Origin: Paenibacillus_V sp046244365
GTDB taxonomy: Bacteria > Bacillota > Bacilli > Paenibacillales > NBRC-103111
Assembly (NCBI RefSeq): GCF_046244365.1
Contig: NZ_CP176395.1
Span: forward strand, 6,262,001 to 6,326,000
Length of the DNA: 64,000 bases
Direction: 5' to 3'
This document shows, in pieces, positions 16,204 through 24,038 of the stretch. Every line of letters starts with the position of its first letter. Positions within the stretch are counted from its first letter, which is position 1. The notes beneath the pieces were generated by a model. It saw nothing but the letters and a program-made list of their open reading frames with translations. It made no database searches and was not told where the DNA came from. The position numbers were made by a program, and so were the translations under genes.

Positions 16204-17292
16204 TTACCTTCGAATTTGCCCGCTCAGAAACTTGACGACCTTGGCGGAAACGTCCGTATCCAAATACCCTACGGGACATACCCAATCGGCCGGCATCGAT
16301 AGCATCGCGTCGACAGCCTTGGCGATTCGGTCCGCATTAACGCCGGAAACGACGTTACTGCCGCAATCGACCGTTTCGGGGCGCTCCGTGCTGTTGCGTA
16401 TCGTTACCGTAGGCACATGGAAGATGCAGCATTCTTCCTGCACCGTACCGCTGTCCGTCAAGGCGCAGCAAGCGTTCTTCTCCAGCGTAACGAAGTCGAA
16501 GAATCCGAACGGCTCGTAGCATTCGACCAGCGGATGCAGCGTCAGCGAAACTTCTCCTTCCAGTCTGGAGCGCGTCCTCGGGTGCAAGCTGCAAATCATC
16601 CGCCGCCCGTATTTCGCCGCGACCAGGTTAAGCCCGTCTACGATCGCCCTCAAGTGGGCAGGGTTGTCGACGTTCTCCGCACGGTGCACCGTTACGACAA
16701 AGTAAGGCTCCTTCTCCAGCTGCAGCCGTTCCAGAATCGTACTTCCTGCTATTTCTTTCTCAAAATACCGCAGCACCTCGAAAATCGGATTTCCCGTTTC
16801 GACTATGCAAGCGTTCGAGATGCCTTCCCTAAGCAGATTTTGCTTACTTTGCGGGGTGTAGGGCATGTTTATGCTGGAAATCGCATCGATGACACGGCGG
16901 TTCTTCTCTTCGGGCACCGTCCAGTCGTAGCAGCGGTTGCCCGCTTCCATGTGGACGACTGGGATGCCCATCCGTTCGGCGACGATAGCGCTTAGCGCGC
17001 TGTTCGTATCGCCGAGCACGAGCACTTTATCCGGCTTTGCCGTTTGCAGAATGCGCTCGGTCTCGCTAAACAGCACCGACAGCTGTCCGCCCAGCGAAAG
17101 CTGCTTATTCGCGAGCATGTAATCCGGCTGCCTTACGTTCAATTCGCGGAAAAACACTTCGCTGAGCGAGGGTACGAAATTTTGCCCCGTAAAGACGAGC
17201 GTGTGCGAGTCCGCATAGGAATCAAGCTTGCGAATCACGAGACTGAGCCTGATGATTTCAGGCCGTGTACCGAGAATCGTCACGATGTTCAT
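16204..17292 (-). CDS. UDP-N-acetyl-sugar 2-epimerase, non-hydrolysing (WecB/CapG/WbjD family)
   Basis: 362 residues. I chose ATG 17292, because GGAG precedes it at normal spacing and the protein then begins MNIVTILGTRPEIIRLS, the conserved family start; an ATG at 17307 is in frame. Landmarks are VFTGQNF, VLVLGDTNSALSA, VHMEAGNRCYDWTVPEEKNR, TVHRAENVD, DSGTVQEECCIFHVPTVTIRNSTERPE. All are hallmarks of the WecB fold. It catalyses C2 epimerisation of a UDP-N-acetylhexosamine. Beside the dehydratase and reductase it most likely performs the C2 step to UDP-L-QuiNAc or UDP-L-FucNAc rather than making UDP-ManNAc. Confidence 0.88.
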   Translation of the reverse strand: MNIVTILGTRPEIIRLSLVIRKLDSYADSHTLVFTGQNFVPSLSEVFFRELNVRQPDYMLANKQLSLGGQLSVLFSETERILQTAKPDKVLVLGDTNSALSAIVAERMGIPVVHMEAGNRCYDWTVPEEKNRRVIDAISSINMPYTPQSKQNLLREGISNACIVETGNPIFEVLRYFEKEIAGSTILERLQLEKEPYFVVTVHRAENVDNPAHLRAIVDGLNLVAAKYGRRMICSLHPRTRSRLEGEVSLTLHPLVECYEPFGFFDFVTLEKNACCALTDSGTVQEECCIFHVPTVTIRNSTERPETVDCGSNVVSGVNADRIAKAVDAMLSMPADWVCPVGYLDTDVSAKVVKFLSGQIRR

Positions 17293-17364
17293 GAACGTTC
17301 GCTCCATTCGTTAAACTCCGTTCGTACAGCTGCCTCCTGCCAGCCGTCAAACCGGTAAGGGAGA

Positions 17365-19164
17365 CTACATCCGGATCGGCTTTCCGATTTCAAAAGAGGC
17401 GATTTCGTTTGCGGCAAGCGCAACGATTCGGTCGTACCGCAGCAGAAACGAATATAACGCTTGTTCGCTCTCAACCGGGCGCAGCTTCTGCCTCTCCGCA
17501 TAGAACACGCTGCCGTCGGCGGAAACGTACAGCTCATAGTCGAGCAGCACGCCGCTCTCGAATTGCCGGTCGTCGATCGGCCGTCCCTCCGCGAAAAGCT
17601 GCAAATAAGGGTCCGGCAGGCGCAGCGCTTCACCGGCCGCTCGTTCGATCTGCTTAAGCAGTTCGGCCGATTCGATCTTATGGCGAATCCCATCGCTAAC
17701 CGCATAAATCGATCCGTCCGAAGCGGCAACGAGCATATGCCTCGGCGCATCGGCCGGCAGCAAACTCTCGCAGCAAACGGGCCGCCCCGTCGGGAATCGC
17801 GTTAACGCGTCATGATCCGTCACGACGACTCGTTCCCAGCCGTACCCGAAAAAGTAAAGGGACTGCTCACTGGCGAAGGGGCGTTTCTTGCCGTCCTCCA
17901 GCAAGAAAAGCGCATTCGAATCCGCCATGAGCACGATTCCGTTCGGCCATTCGAGCGGCATCCCCTCCCTGGCCTTCTTGACCGCACCCGCTTTCTCGAC
18001 GATACGGTCGATAATCCCTTTAAGCCTTTCGCGGTAAGCCGTAATGCCGAAATGGCCGATCGCAATCGCCTTGCTCGCTTCGCCTACCGCTTGCCGGTAG
18101 GCCGTGTCCGCGGCCAAAATGCCGACGATTTTGGCAAGAGCCGCAGCGTCACCCTTCGGCGCGAGATGATTGCCGTTGCCCGTCACCGTAAGCAGCTCAG
18201 CCAGTCCGCCCGACGCGTAAGCGGCCACCGCTTTCTCGAACATCATGCCTTCGAGGGCGGTCATGCCGAACCCTTCGTCGACGAGGCTCGGCATAACCAG
18301 CACGTCTATGGCAGGCAGCACCGCTTCGATCCTTCTCGTAAAGGGCGCTACGAAGAACCGCTGCGCGGCGCCCGAGAGCCGTACATGGTGCATGCAGGCA
18401 TCATAGTATCCGCGTTCCGTCGGGTTGCCGACGATCAGGAAGCGGGCCGATGGCAGCGATTGGCTCAAGACGGTCGACATGAAAATAAAGTGCTCCAGCC
18501 CCTTCTTCGGAACGAGGTCCGAGGCAATGAACGCGATGAGCGGCTCGCTTTCGCTCAGCCGCAAATTGTTCCGAAGCGTCTTCCGATAAACGGCGTTCGT
18601 TCCGGCCCGTACCGTACCGTTCCAAGCCGGGTACAGGACATTCGTTTTGAACGACAGCCCGTACCTGAGATACGGAGCCAGCATCGTGTGGCTGATGCCC
18701 ACGATCAGATCGGAATGCTGGTTCATGAAAGCGACGGCGTCGTTCGTGTATTCATTCTCAAGCAGCATCTCGGTCACAAGCCATATGACGGGAATGCCGA
18801 GCCGCTTCGCCGCAACGGCCGGAACCGGATTGACGCAGGTAACGGTTACGACCGCATCCGGCTGGCGGATGTGCATGATATCCAGAAGCGGATTGACATA
18901 GCCGGCAACAAGAGCCTGCTCCAGCTTAGCCTGCGTATTCGGCTGAGGCTCCCAGAGCGCCTCCGTAATCGGATAATGCTGAACGATGATGTCAATGCCG
19001 ATTTTGCGCGCCTCGCCGGATAAAATCCCTTCGTTCGGAACGACCAGTATGCAGTCGTGCATCCGCTTCAGCTCGCCAAGCAGAAAAAGCAGAAACTTCT
19101 CCGCACCGGTTATATGATCCGTATAGCAAATGTGGGAAAATAGCATAATTGTGCTTCGGGACAC
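17365..19164 (-). CDS. GT4 glycosyltransferase with a C-terminal three-repeat extension
   Basis: 599 residues from GTG 19164, preceded by AGGAGG eight bases upstream. Residues 1-390 are a GT-B family 4 enzyme: FSHICYTDHITGAEKFLL, the donor-site LVPKKGLEHF, and PSLVDEGFGMTALEGMMFEKAV with the paired glutamates. Residues about 405-599 are not part of the family. They hold three related segments of 50-60 residues of the form GKKRPFASEQSLYFFG...PTGRPV, GIRHKIESAELL...AEGRPI and QKLRPVESEQALYSFL...EIGKPI. Such repeats look like small beta-rich binding modules. An extension of this sort may tether the enzyme to its polymer. The gene is about 200 residues longer than the usual GT4. Confidence 0.85.
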   Translation of the reverse strand: MSRSTIMLFSHICYTDHITGAEKFLLFLLGELKRMHDCILVVPNEGILSGEARKIGIDIIVQHYPITEALWEPQPNTQAKLEQALVAGYVNPLLDIMHIRQPDAVVTVTCVNPVPAVAAKRLGIPVIWLVTEMLLENEYTNDAVAFMNQHSDLIVGISHTMLAPYLRYGLSFKTNVLYPAWNGTVRAGTNAVYRKTLRNNLRLSESEPLIAFIASDLVPKKGLEHFIFMSTVLSQSLPSARFLIVGNPTERGYYDACMHHVRLSGAAQRFFVAPFTRRIEAVLPAIDVLVMPSLVDEGFGMTALEGMMFEKAVAAYASGGLAELLTVTGNGNHLAPKGDAAALAKIVGILAADTAYRQAVGEASKAIAIGHFGITAYRERLKGIIDRIVEKAGAVKKAREGMPLEWPNGIVLMADSNALFLLEDGKKRPFASEQSLYFFGYGWERVVVTDHDALTRFPTGRPVCCESLLPADAPRHMLVAASDGSIYAVSDGIRHKIESAELLKQIERAAGEALRLPDPYLQLFAEGRPIDDRQFESGVLLDYELYVSADGSVFYAERQKLRPVESEQALYSFLLRYDRIVALAANEIASFEIGKPIRM

Positions 19165-19200
19165 GGGATTGTCACCTCCTGTCGGACTGAAAGCCGAAAA

Positions 19201-19425
19201 CTACCCCATGCCTGCCTGGTACCCTTGCGCGGCGCCCGCCGGGAAGCCGGCATGATATCCTTCTTGGAAACCTCGCTGGTATGCCGTAAGCAGCCGGGGA
19301 CGCCGTTTACCGAGCCTCCGGCCCCCTTTTCTCCCTTTTCTCCCTTTTCGTCCCGCTGCTCTCCTGCCTTTCCCCATTCTCTTGCCTGCAGGCAGCGGGA
19401 TTCTCCTTTTCCGTACGGCTTTCAT
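19201..19425 (-). CDS. Small Lys/Arg-rich protein with GY-x-EG-type tail
   Basis: 74 residues. ATG 19425 overlaps the stop of the preceding CgeB-like gene (ATGA), with GAGGGAGGG in the end of that gene, so coupling is likely. Residues 1-45 are extremely basic and glycine-rich (GRKGRKGRKGGRRLGKRRPR). The tail is AYQRGFQEGYHAGFPAGAAQ followed by GYQAGMG, with regularly spaced aromatic-glycine pairs. The same kind of motif occurs at the N-termini of the two CgeB-like proteins next door (GYREGLNEGHYFGEC and GYNVGWSEGHHYGVC). No family is recognised. It may be an acceptor or targeting peptide for those enzymes, which is speculation. Confidence 0.65.
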   Translation of the reverse strand: MKAVRKRRIPLPAGKRMGKGRRAAGRKGRKGRKGGRRLGKRRPRLLTAYQRGFQEGYHAGFPAGAAQGYQAGMG

Positions 19426-20756
19426 GAATACCCTCCCTCTTCCTTGCCGACAGGCCCGTCTGTCGCTTCCTGCACGCTCTCCGGGATCGACACTTCATTC
19501 TCCAGCTCCACATGTCCCGGAAGCATTTGCTCCAGATTGACGTATTCGGGATCGGCGAGCGGGACGACTTTGTGCGGAAACATGATTTTGAACATCGAAC
19601 GCAGCCTATTCGGATACGTGTGCTCGAGCAGCGTTCGCCGCAGCCCGCGAAGCGAGATGTCTCTCCGTTCCCGTTCGTGGGTCAAATAGTGATTCATCTT
19701 CTCCACGAAATCATGCGGATTGTGATACGTCACGATTTCTTCCCCCGGCCGGTACATCGTGCTCAAGTCGCTCCGGACATCCGTCAGCTGGAAAGCGCCG
19801 CATGCGGCGATTTCGAAGGTTCTGGGATTTACCGATTGCGCCGGAATCCGCCTGCGGTTGCTGTTCCACGAATCGTCCGTTGCGGAGCGGTGGATGTTGA
19901 TGACGATCTTCGAGCCGAAGTAATGGCGCGCCGTTTCGAGCGGTCCCATCCATGCCTTCGTATTGATCTGCGATGCAAGCCGGCGGTATGATTTGAGACG
20001 CTGCCACCACCATCCCGAGATAAGCACCCGCTTTCTGGCAAGCGCCCCGGCGACTTGGTCCATAAAGTGGACCCGGTTCCAGAAGGCCGATCCGATGAAG
20101 CAGACGTCCTTTCGGTAGTTCAGGACGACCGGTAGCGGCCGGTACACGCTCGGGCTGGCAGCAAGCGGCATATGATGGACGTTCGAGTGGCCGAGCCGCC
20201 GGTAAAAGTCGACGCACCCGACATCCTGCGTAAACACATAATCGTAATGGACGGCTAGGCGCGGCGTGAAATCGGAATAATACGGATCGTCTGTGAACCA
20301 AACGGCCGTCGGAATGCCCTCGGCCCGGATCGCCCTTACTTGCTCCGGAGGGAATTCCATGCCTTCCAGCACCAGCACAAGATCCGGGCGTAATTGTCTC
20401 GCTGCGGCAGCTACGTTCGTATTCGGCGCAACGACGTTCCGAACGGCGACGACTTCCGATAGCGCTTGGATGACGCCATCGTCGAGCGGCGAATAGGGAA
20501 AACCTTTGCCGGACGTCACATAGAGCACCTTCAAATCGAGCTGGGGCGACTGATCCTTCGGAATTTTGGCGATAACCGCGTTGCATTCCCCAAAATAATG
20601 ACCCTCGTTCAGGCCTTCCCGATAGCCGTTCTCCCTCCCTTGGCTCCAGCTTCCGCCCGCGATTTTTCGCCGAGGCCCCGCCGCGCGTTTCTTTATCCTT
20701 CTTTTGCCGGAGGGAGCGCTCCCTCTTTTAATTTTGGTGGCCGGTTTGCTGCTCAT
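19422..20756 (-). CDS. CgeB-like glycosyltransferase, copy 2
   Basis: 444 residues from ATG 20756, with GGGAGGG upstream. An earlier ATG at 20864 would add 36 residues, all overlapping the previous gene. An N-terminal basic stretch (KIKRGSAPSGKRRIKKRAAG) precedes GYREGLNEGHYFGECNAVIA. The rest is the CgeB/DUF3880 plus Glyco_trans_1_2 layout: DLVLVLEGMEFP, TAVWFTDDPYYSDF, DYVFTQDVGCVDFYR, VCFIGSAFWNRV, SKIVINIHR, and SVNPRTFEIAACGAFQLTDVRSDL. CgeB of Bacillus is a late mother-cell spore maturation protein affecting the spore surface, which agrees with the neighbouring coat-type genes. It is a tandem paralogue of the next gene. Confidence 0.85.
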   Translation of the reverse strand: MSSKPATKIKRGSAPSGKRRIKKRAAGPRRKIAGGSWSQGRENGYREGLNEGHYFGECNAVIAKIPKDQSPQLDLKVLYVTSGKGFPYSPLDDGVIQALSEVVAVRNVVAPNTNVAAAARQLRPDLVLVLEGMEFPPEQVRAIRAEGIPTAVWFTDDPYYSDFTPRLAVHYDYVFTQDVGCVDFYRRLGHSNVHHMPLAASPSVYRPLPVVLNYRKDVCFIGSAFWNRVHFMDQVAGALARKRVLISGWWWQRLKSYRRLASQINTKAWMGPLETARHYFGSKIVINIHRSATDDSWNSNRRRIPAQSVNPRTFEIAACGAFQLTDVRSDLSTMYRPGEEIVTYHNPHDFVEKMNHYLTHERERRDISLRGLRRTLLEHTYPNRLRSMFKIMFPHKVVPLADPEYVNLEQMLPGHVELENEVSIPESVQEATDGPVGKEEGGYS

Positions 20757-21993
20757 GCTCTTCCCTCCCAAGCGTTTGATCGCCCGCTCCTGTATCGCCC
20801 GATGGAACCGGCCCCGGGCGCTCTTCCCAAGAAGCCCCGCCGGAACGGAGCCCTTCTTCGGCAACCGGAGGAGCGGCCGACCTGTTCCTTTTATTGGATA
20901 GCAAACTTCCCGTACCCATCGTCGTCACGAGCAGCGTGTACAGCCTGCGCCTGTAAGAATGCTCGGCAAGCGTCCGGTGCAGCGCTCTGGCCGCAATGGC
21001 CCGTCTCTGATCCTCGTACCGCAAATAATGCTCGATCTTGGCAATCAGCTCGCCCGGGGTCGAGAACGTTTCGATATCGTGCCCGGGCGTGTAGAAGTTC
21101 GTCAGATCGCTGCGGATATCGGTAATTTGCAAGGTGCCGCACGCGGCGATTTCAAAGGTGCGCGGGTTAACCGACAATCCGGGCAGACGCCTGCTGTTCC
21201 GGTTATGCAGCGCATCGTCGTGCGAACGATGAATGTTGATGACAATTTTGGAGCCGGCATAGTAATTGACCGTTTCAGCCAGATCCGTCCAAGCCGCAAT
21301 TTTAGGTGCAAGCTTTCTGTAATGCCTAAGCCTTCTCCATAATCCTCCCGCCAGGAACGAATTCTTGCGGGCTAAGTAGGGGGCGATTTGATCGAATGTA
21401 CGGATCCGGTTCCAGAAGCCGGTGCCGATAAAGCTGATTTCCTTGCGAAAATGAATCGGCACTTGGCGAGGATGAAAAATGTTGCGGCTCGCCGCAAGCG
21501 GCAGATGATGCACGTGCTGGCAGCCCAGTTTCCTGTAGAACGGCACGCAGCTGATTTCATGTGTGAACACGTAATCGAAATGCCGCGCAATCGCCGCCGA
21601 TTTGTCCGTAAAATACGGATCGTCGACGAACCATACGGCTACCGGGATGCCCAAAGCGCGAATCGCGTCGACGACCGGGGGGCCGATCAGATGAATCCCG
21701 TTCAGGACGAGCACGAGATCCGGACGAAGCTGCGCAATTTTGGCGACCGGGTTATCGTATGGCAAACAACGCGAAAACCTGGTGACGAGTCCGCTCAACG
21801 ATTCAATAATGCCGTCGTTTACGCCGAACATCGCTTCTTCGATATAAGCGACGTGCAGGTCGAACAGGACGCCCTCCGTCTCGGCGTGTTTGGCGGTTAT
21901 CGCTTGGCAAACCCCGTAATGGTGGCCTTCGCTCCATCCGACGTTGTAGCCGGCAGCCCGGCCTTGCGCCCAGGAATTTCTAGGCTTGGGCAT
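20728..21993 (-). CDS. CgeB-like glycosyltransferase, copy 1
   Basis: 421 residues from ATG 21993 behind AGGAGG, 12 bases after the nucleotidyltransferase stop. The N-terminal AAGYNVGWSEGHHYGVCQAI is followed by the CgeB fold: DLVLVLNGIHLIG, VAVWFVDDPYFTDK, DYVFTHEISCVPFYRKLGC, ISFIGTGFWNRI, SKIVINIHRSHDD and SVNPRTFEIAACGTLQITDIRSDLTNFY. The last block holds the C-terminal glutamate expected in the donor site. About 60 residues of low-complexity, Gly/Pro/Glu-rich tail follow the domain. It overlaps the chosen start of copy 2 by 29 bases. Glycosylation of the spore outer layer is the likely role. Confidence 0.85.
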   Translation of the reverse strand: MPKPRNSWAQGRAAGYNVGWSEGHHYGVCQAITAKHAETEGVLFDLHVAYIEEAMFGVNDGIIESLSGLVTRFSRCLPYDNPVAKIAQLRPDLVLVLNGIHLIGPPVVDAIRALGIPVAVWFVDDPYFTDKSAAIARHFDYVFTHEISCVPFYRKLGCQHVHHLPLAASRNIFHPRQVPIHFRKEISFIGTGFWNRIRTFDQIAPYLARKNSFLAGGLWRRLRHYRKLAPKIAAWTDLAETVNYYAGSKIVINIHRSHDDALHNRNSRRLPGLSVNPRTFEIAACGTLQITDIRSDLTNFYTPGHDIETFSTPGELIAKIEHYLRYEDQRRAIAARALHRTLAEHSYRRRLYTLLVTTMGTGSLLSNKRNRSAAPPVAEEGLRSGGASWEERPGPVPSGDTGAGDQTLGREEHEQQTGHQN

Positions 21994-22005
21994 ACTGGTA
22001 ACCTC

Positions 22006-22734
22006 CTAATCCTCATTCGTGCCGCTACCCGACATGAATGCCGACGCTTCCGCCAGCGAATCGAACGTTCCGGCATCGGTCCACCAGCCTTCAAGTACGG
22101 AGTAAGTAAGTTTGCCGGACCGGGCGAATGCATTGTTGACATCCGTAATTTCCATCTCCCCGCGCGAGGAAGGCTTGATTTGGCGGATGATCTCGAACAC
22201 CGACGAATCGTAGAGATAGATGCCGGTGACGCAGTAATCGCTGGAGGGGGCGGCAGGTTTTTCCTCGATATGTTTGATTTTGCCGTTCTCGATATAGGGG
22301 ACGCCGTAGCGCTCCGGATCGGGCACCTGCTTCAGAAGCACCATCGCTCCTTCCGGCTGCCCGTCGAAAGCCTTGACGTAACCGGACAGCTGCGCCTCGA
22401 ACAAATTGTCGCCGAGCATGACGACGAATTTCTCCCCTTTCGGAATGAACGACTCCGCCGCCGAAAGCGCCTGCGCGATGCCGCCCGCCTCATCCTGAAT
22501 CCGGTAGGTCAGACTGACCCCCCATTCGCCCCCGCTGCCGAGCAGTTCCATGAACAGTCCCGCGGACTGCTTTCCGGTGACGATCATGACGTCGCGAATG
22601 CCCGCTTCGCGGAGCTTATTGACGCCGTACAGGATCATCGGAAGCTTTCCTACGGGAAGCAAATGCTTATTGACGATTTTCGTGAGCGGATACAGTCTGG
22701 TGCCGGTACCTCCCGCTAAGATGATTCCTTTCAT
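22006..22734 (-). CDS. Sugar-1-phosphate nucleotidyltransferase (RmlA-like)
   Basis: 242 residues from ATG 22734. The frame is open four codons further, but GGTGG lies eight bases before this ATG and the family start MKGIILAGGTGTRLYPLT begins here. KHLLPVGKLPMILYG, VVMLGDNLFE, YGVPYIENGKIKHIEEKP and WWTDAGTFDSL are all RmlA-type motifs. It would couple a sugar-1-phosphate to a nucleoside triphosphate (dTTP or UTP), releasing pyrophosphate. It is slightly shorter than E. coli RmlA (about 290 residues), as in many Gram-positive glucose-1-phosphate thymidylyltransferases. rmlB, C and D equivalents for dTDP-rhamnose are not in this window apart from the RmlD-like gene. The 184-base gap upstream shows nothing convincing. 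Confidence 0.85.
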   Translation of the reverse strand: MKGIILAGGTGTRLYPLTKIVNKHLLPVGKLPMILYGVNKLREAGIRDVMIVTGKQSAGLFMELLGSGGEWGVSLTYRIQDEAGGIAQALSAAESFIPKGEKFVVMLGDNLFEAQLSGYVKAFDGQPEGAMVLLKQVPDPERYGVPYIENGKIKHIEEKPAAPSSDYCVTGIYLYDSSVFEIIRQIKPSSRGEMEITDVNNAFARSGKLTYSVLEGWWTDAGTFDSLAEASAFMSGSGTNED

Positions 22735-22918
22735 CGTTTCGACCACCTCTCCACATAATCCCCGCAGCTGCGACCGGACATTGCCCGCTATTGCCGCACC
22801 GGCCGGGAACTCCGGGAACGAAAGCCGCCGGCGTCTTCGGTCGCGTACTTCCTTACCGGGAAATCGGATAACTTCCGTAGCTTCATACCGTGTTGAACGC
22901 CGGGTATGGCGCTTGGCG

Positions 22919-23662
22919 CTATCGCCAAACGAACCGGCGGGGATCGACTCCCCATTTGTTCATAAACTTTCGGCGGTTCTCCGCAAGGAGACTCATCCTG
23001 CGAAGCCGGTATTCCCTGCGGAAACTGACGCTGCCGTAATGGTGCACCATCACGTCGCCGGCCATCATCAGCCGGTATCCGGCTTTTCGGGCTCGGTAGC
23101 AGTAATCGTCATCCTCGTAATAGCCCGGAGAGAACGATTCGTCCAGCTCGCCGATGCGCTCCATCACCTCCCGTTTGAACAGGAAGCAAAGTCCGACGAT
23201 CCGGCTCACCCTCCGCCATCTTCTCGGATTATGCCGATTGTGCCGCCTTGCGCGCAGATGAAATTGACGGATGGTACGATAATCCTTCCTGCGCTTCTGT
23301 CTTCCGCTCGCATAGTTCGTAACCGGTCCGACGATGCCGACGTTCGCGGCGCTATTCAAGCAGGCAAGCATATTCGGCAGCCAATTGTGGGTCACGACGA
23401 CATCGTTGTTCAGCAGCAGCAGCGTCTCCCCTTTGGCTTCCCGGAGTCCCGCGTTGCAAGCCTTCGGAAACCCCTCGTTGGAAGCCAGTTTGACCACATG
23501 GACATTCTCCGCCGCACACCAATCGTCCGTTCCGTCCGTCGATCCGTTATCGACGACGATCACTTCATAAGCCCCCTGGGTATGAGCGCGGATCGCCTGG
23601 ATGCAGCCAGCCAGCATTTGCAAGGCGTTGAATGTCGGTATGACGATGCTCGTTAGCGCCAT
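22919..23662 (-). CDS. Glycosyltransferase family 2
   Basis: 247 residues from ATG 23662 with GGAGGGGG in front. MALTSIVIPTFNALQMLAGC, VVDNGSTDGTDDW, NEGFPKACNAGL, LLLLNNDVVVT and the PGYYEDDDYCYRARKAG segment are the ordered GT2 motifs. It is a rhamnosyltransferase/O-antigen-type enzyme and the nearest relative in the window of the truncated gene at the left edge. The C-terminus is very basic (RRFVWR). It is the first gene of the long glycan operon. Confidence 0.88.
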   Translation of the reverse strand: MALTSIVIPTFNALQMLAGCIQAIRAHTQGAYEVIVVDNGSTDGTDDWCAAENVHVVKLASNEGFPKACNAGLREAKGETLLLLNNDVVVTHNWLPNMLACLNSAANVGIVGPVTNYASGRQKRRKDYRTIRQFHLRARRHNRHNPRRWRRVSRIVGLCFLFKREVMERIGELDESFSPGYYEDDDYCYRARKAGYRLMMAGDVMVHHYGSVSFRREYRLRRMSLLAENRRKFMNKWGVDPRRFVWR

Positions 23663-24038
23663 AAAACCCCCTCCAAGCTCGTTTCTCCAAACTTATCAAT
23701 ATGCGTCCGCCCGTCGGCTTTTAGAGGCTAGCATTCACCCATAAGTAGGATAGAGTCTTGCCTTTCTAGTTCCCTAGCGAGCGAAATATAGTTTAATTAC
23801 ACCCCATTGTATGTACAGGAAAACGATACGGAACGGCATTTGTACAACATATCCATATGCCTCCCGCAAAACGCGAAAGACGCCTACAGGGCCGTCCGGC
23901 CGACTGTCAGGCGTCTTTCGCTAGTTGTAGATTGTGAGTTTTCGTGAGGCCTTCGCTAGGCTTAAGGCGAACCGTACATACGGTTCCGCCGAGCCGCAGG
24001 ATTGTACCGGCTAGAACCGTTTGGCAATCCGGATAGCG
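23663..24038. other. Intergenic region upstream of the glycan operon
   Basis: 376 bases without a gene. It holds the terminator at 23873-23921 and a second imperfect hairpin at 23966-23990 (ggcgaaccgta with tacggttccgcc). On the minus strand CATACAAT (23806-23813) resembles a sigma-E -10, but no acceptable -35 lies at the right spacing. The promoter of the glycan operon is probably here but could not be fixed. Confidence 0.5.
23873..23921 (-). terminator. Terminator of the giant repeat-protein gene
   Basis: A 13-bp perfect stem (gcgaaagacgcct with aggcgtctttcgc) is extended by acag/ctgt. In the minus-strand reading it is followed by GTTTTGC. It lies 118 bases after the stop of the 1988-residue protein. 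Confidence 0.7.

Noticed and set aside
23806..23813. Sigma-E promoter (CATACAAT) for the glycan operon
   Set aside because: No ATA-like -35 lies at 13-15 bases, so I kept it only as a note in the intergenic entry.
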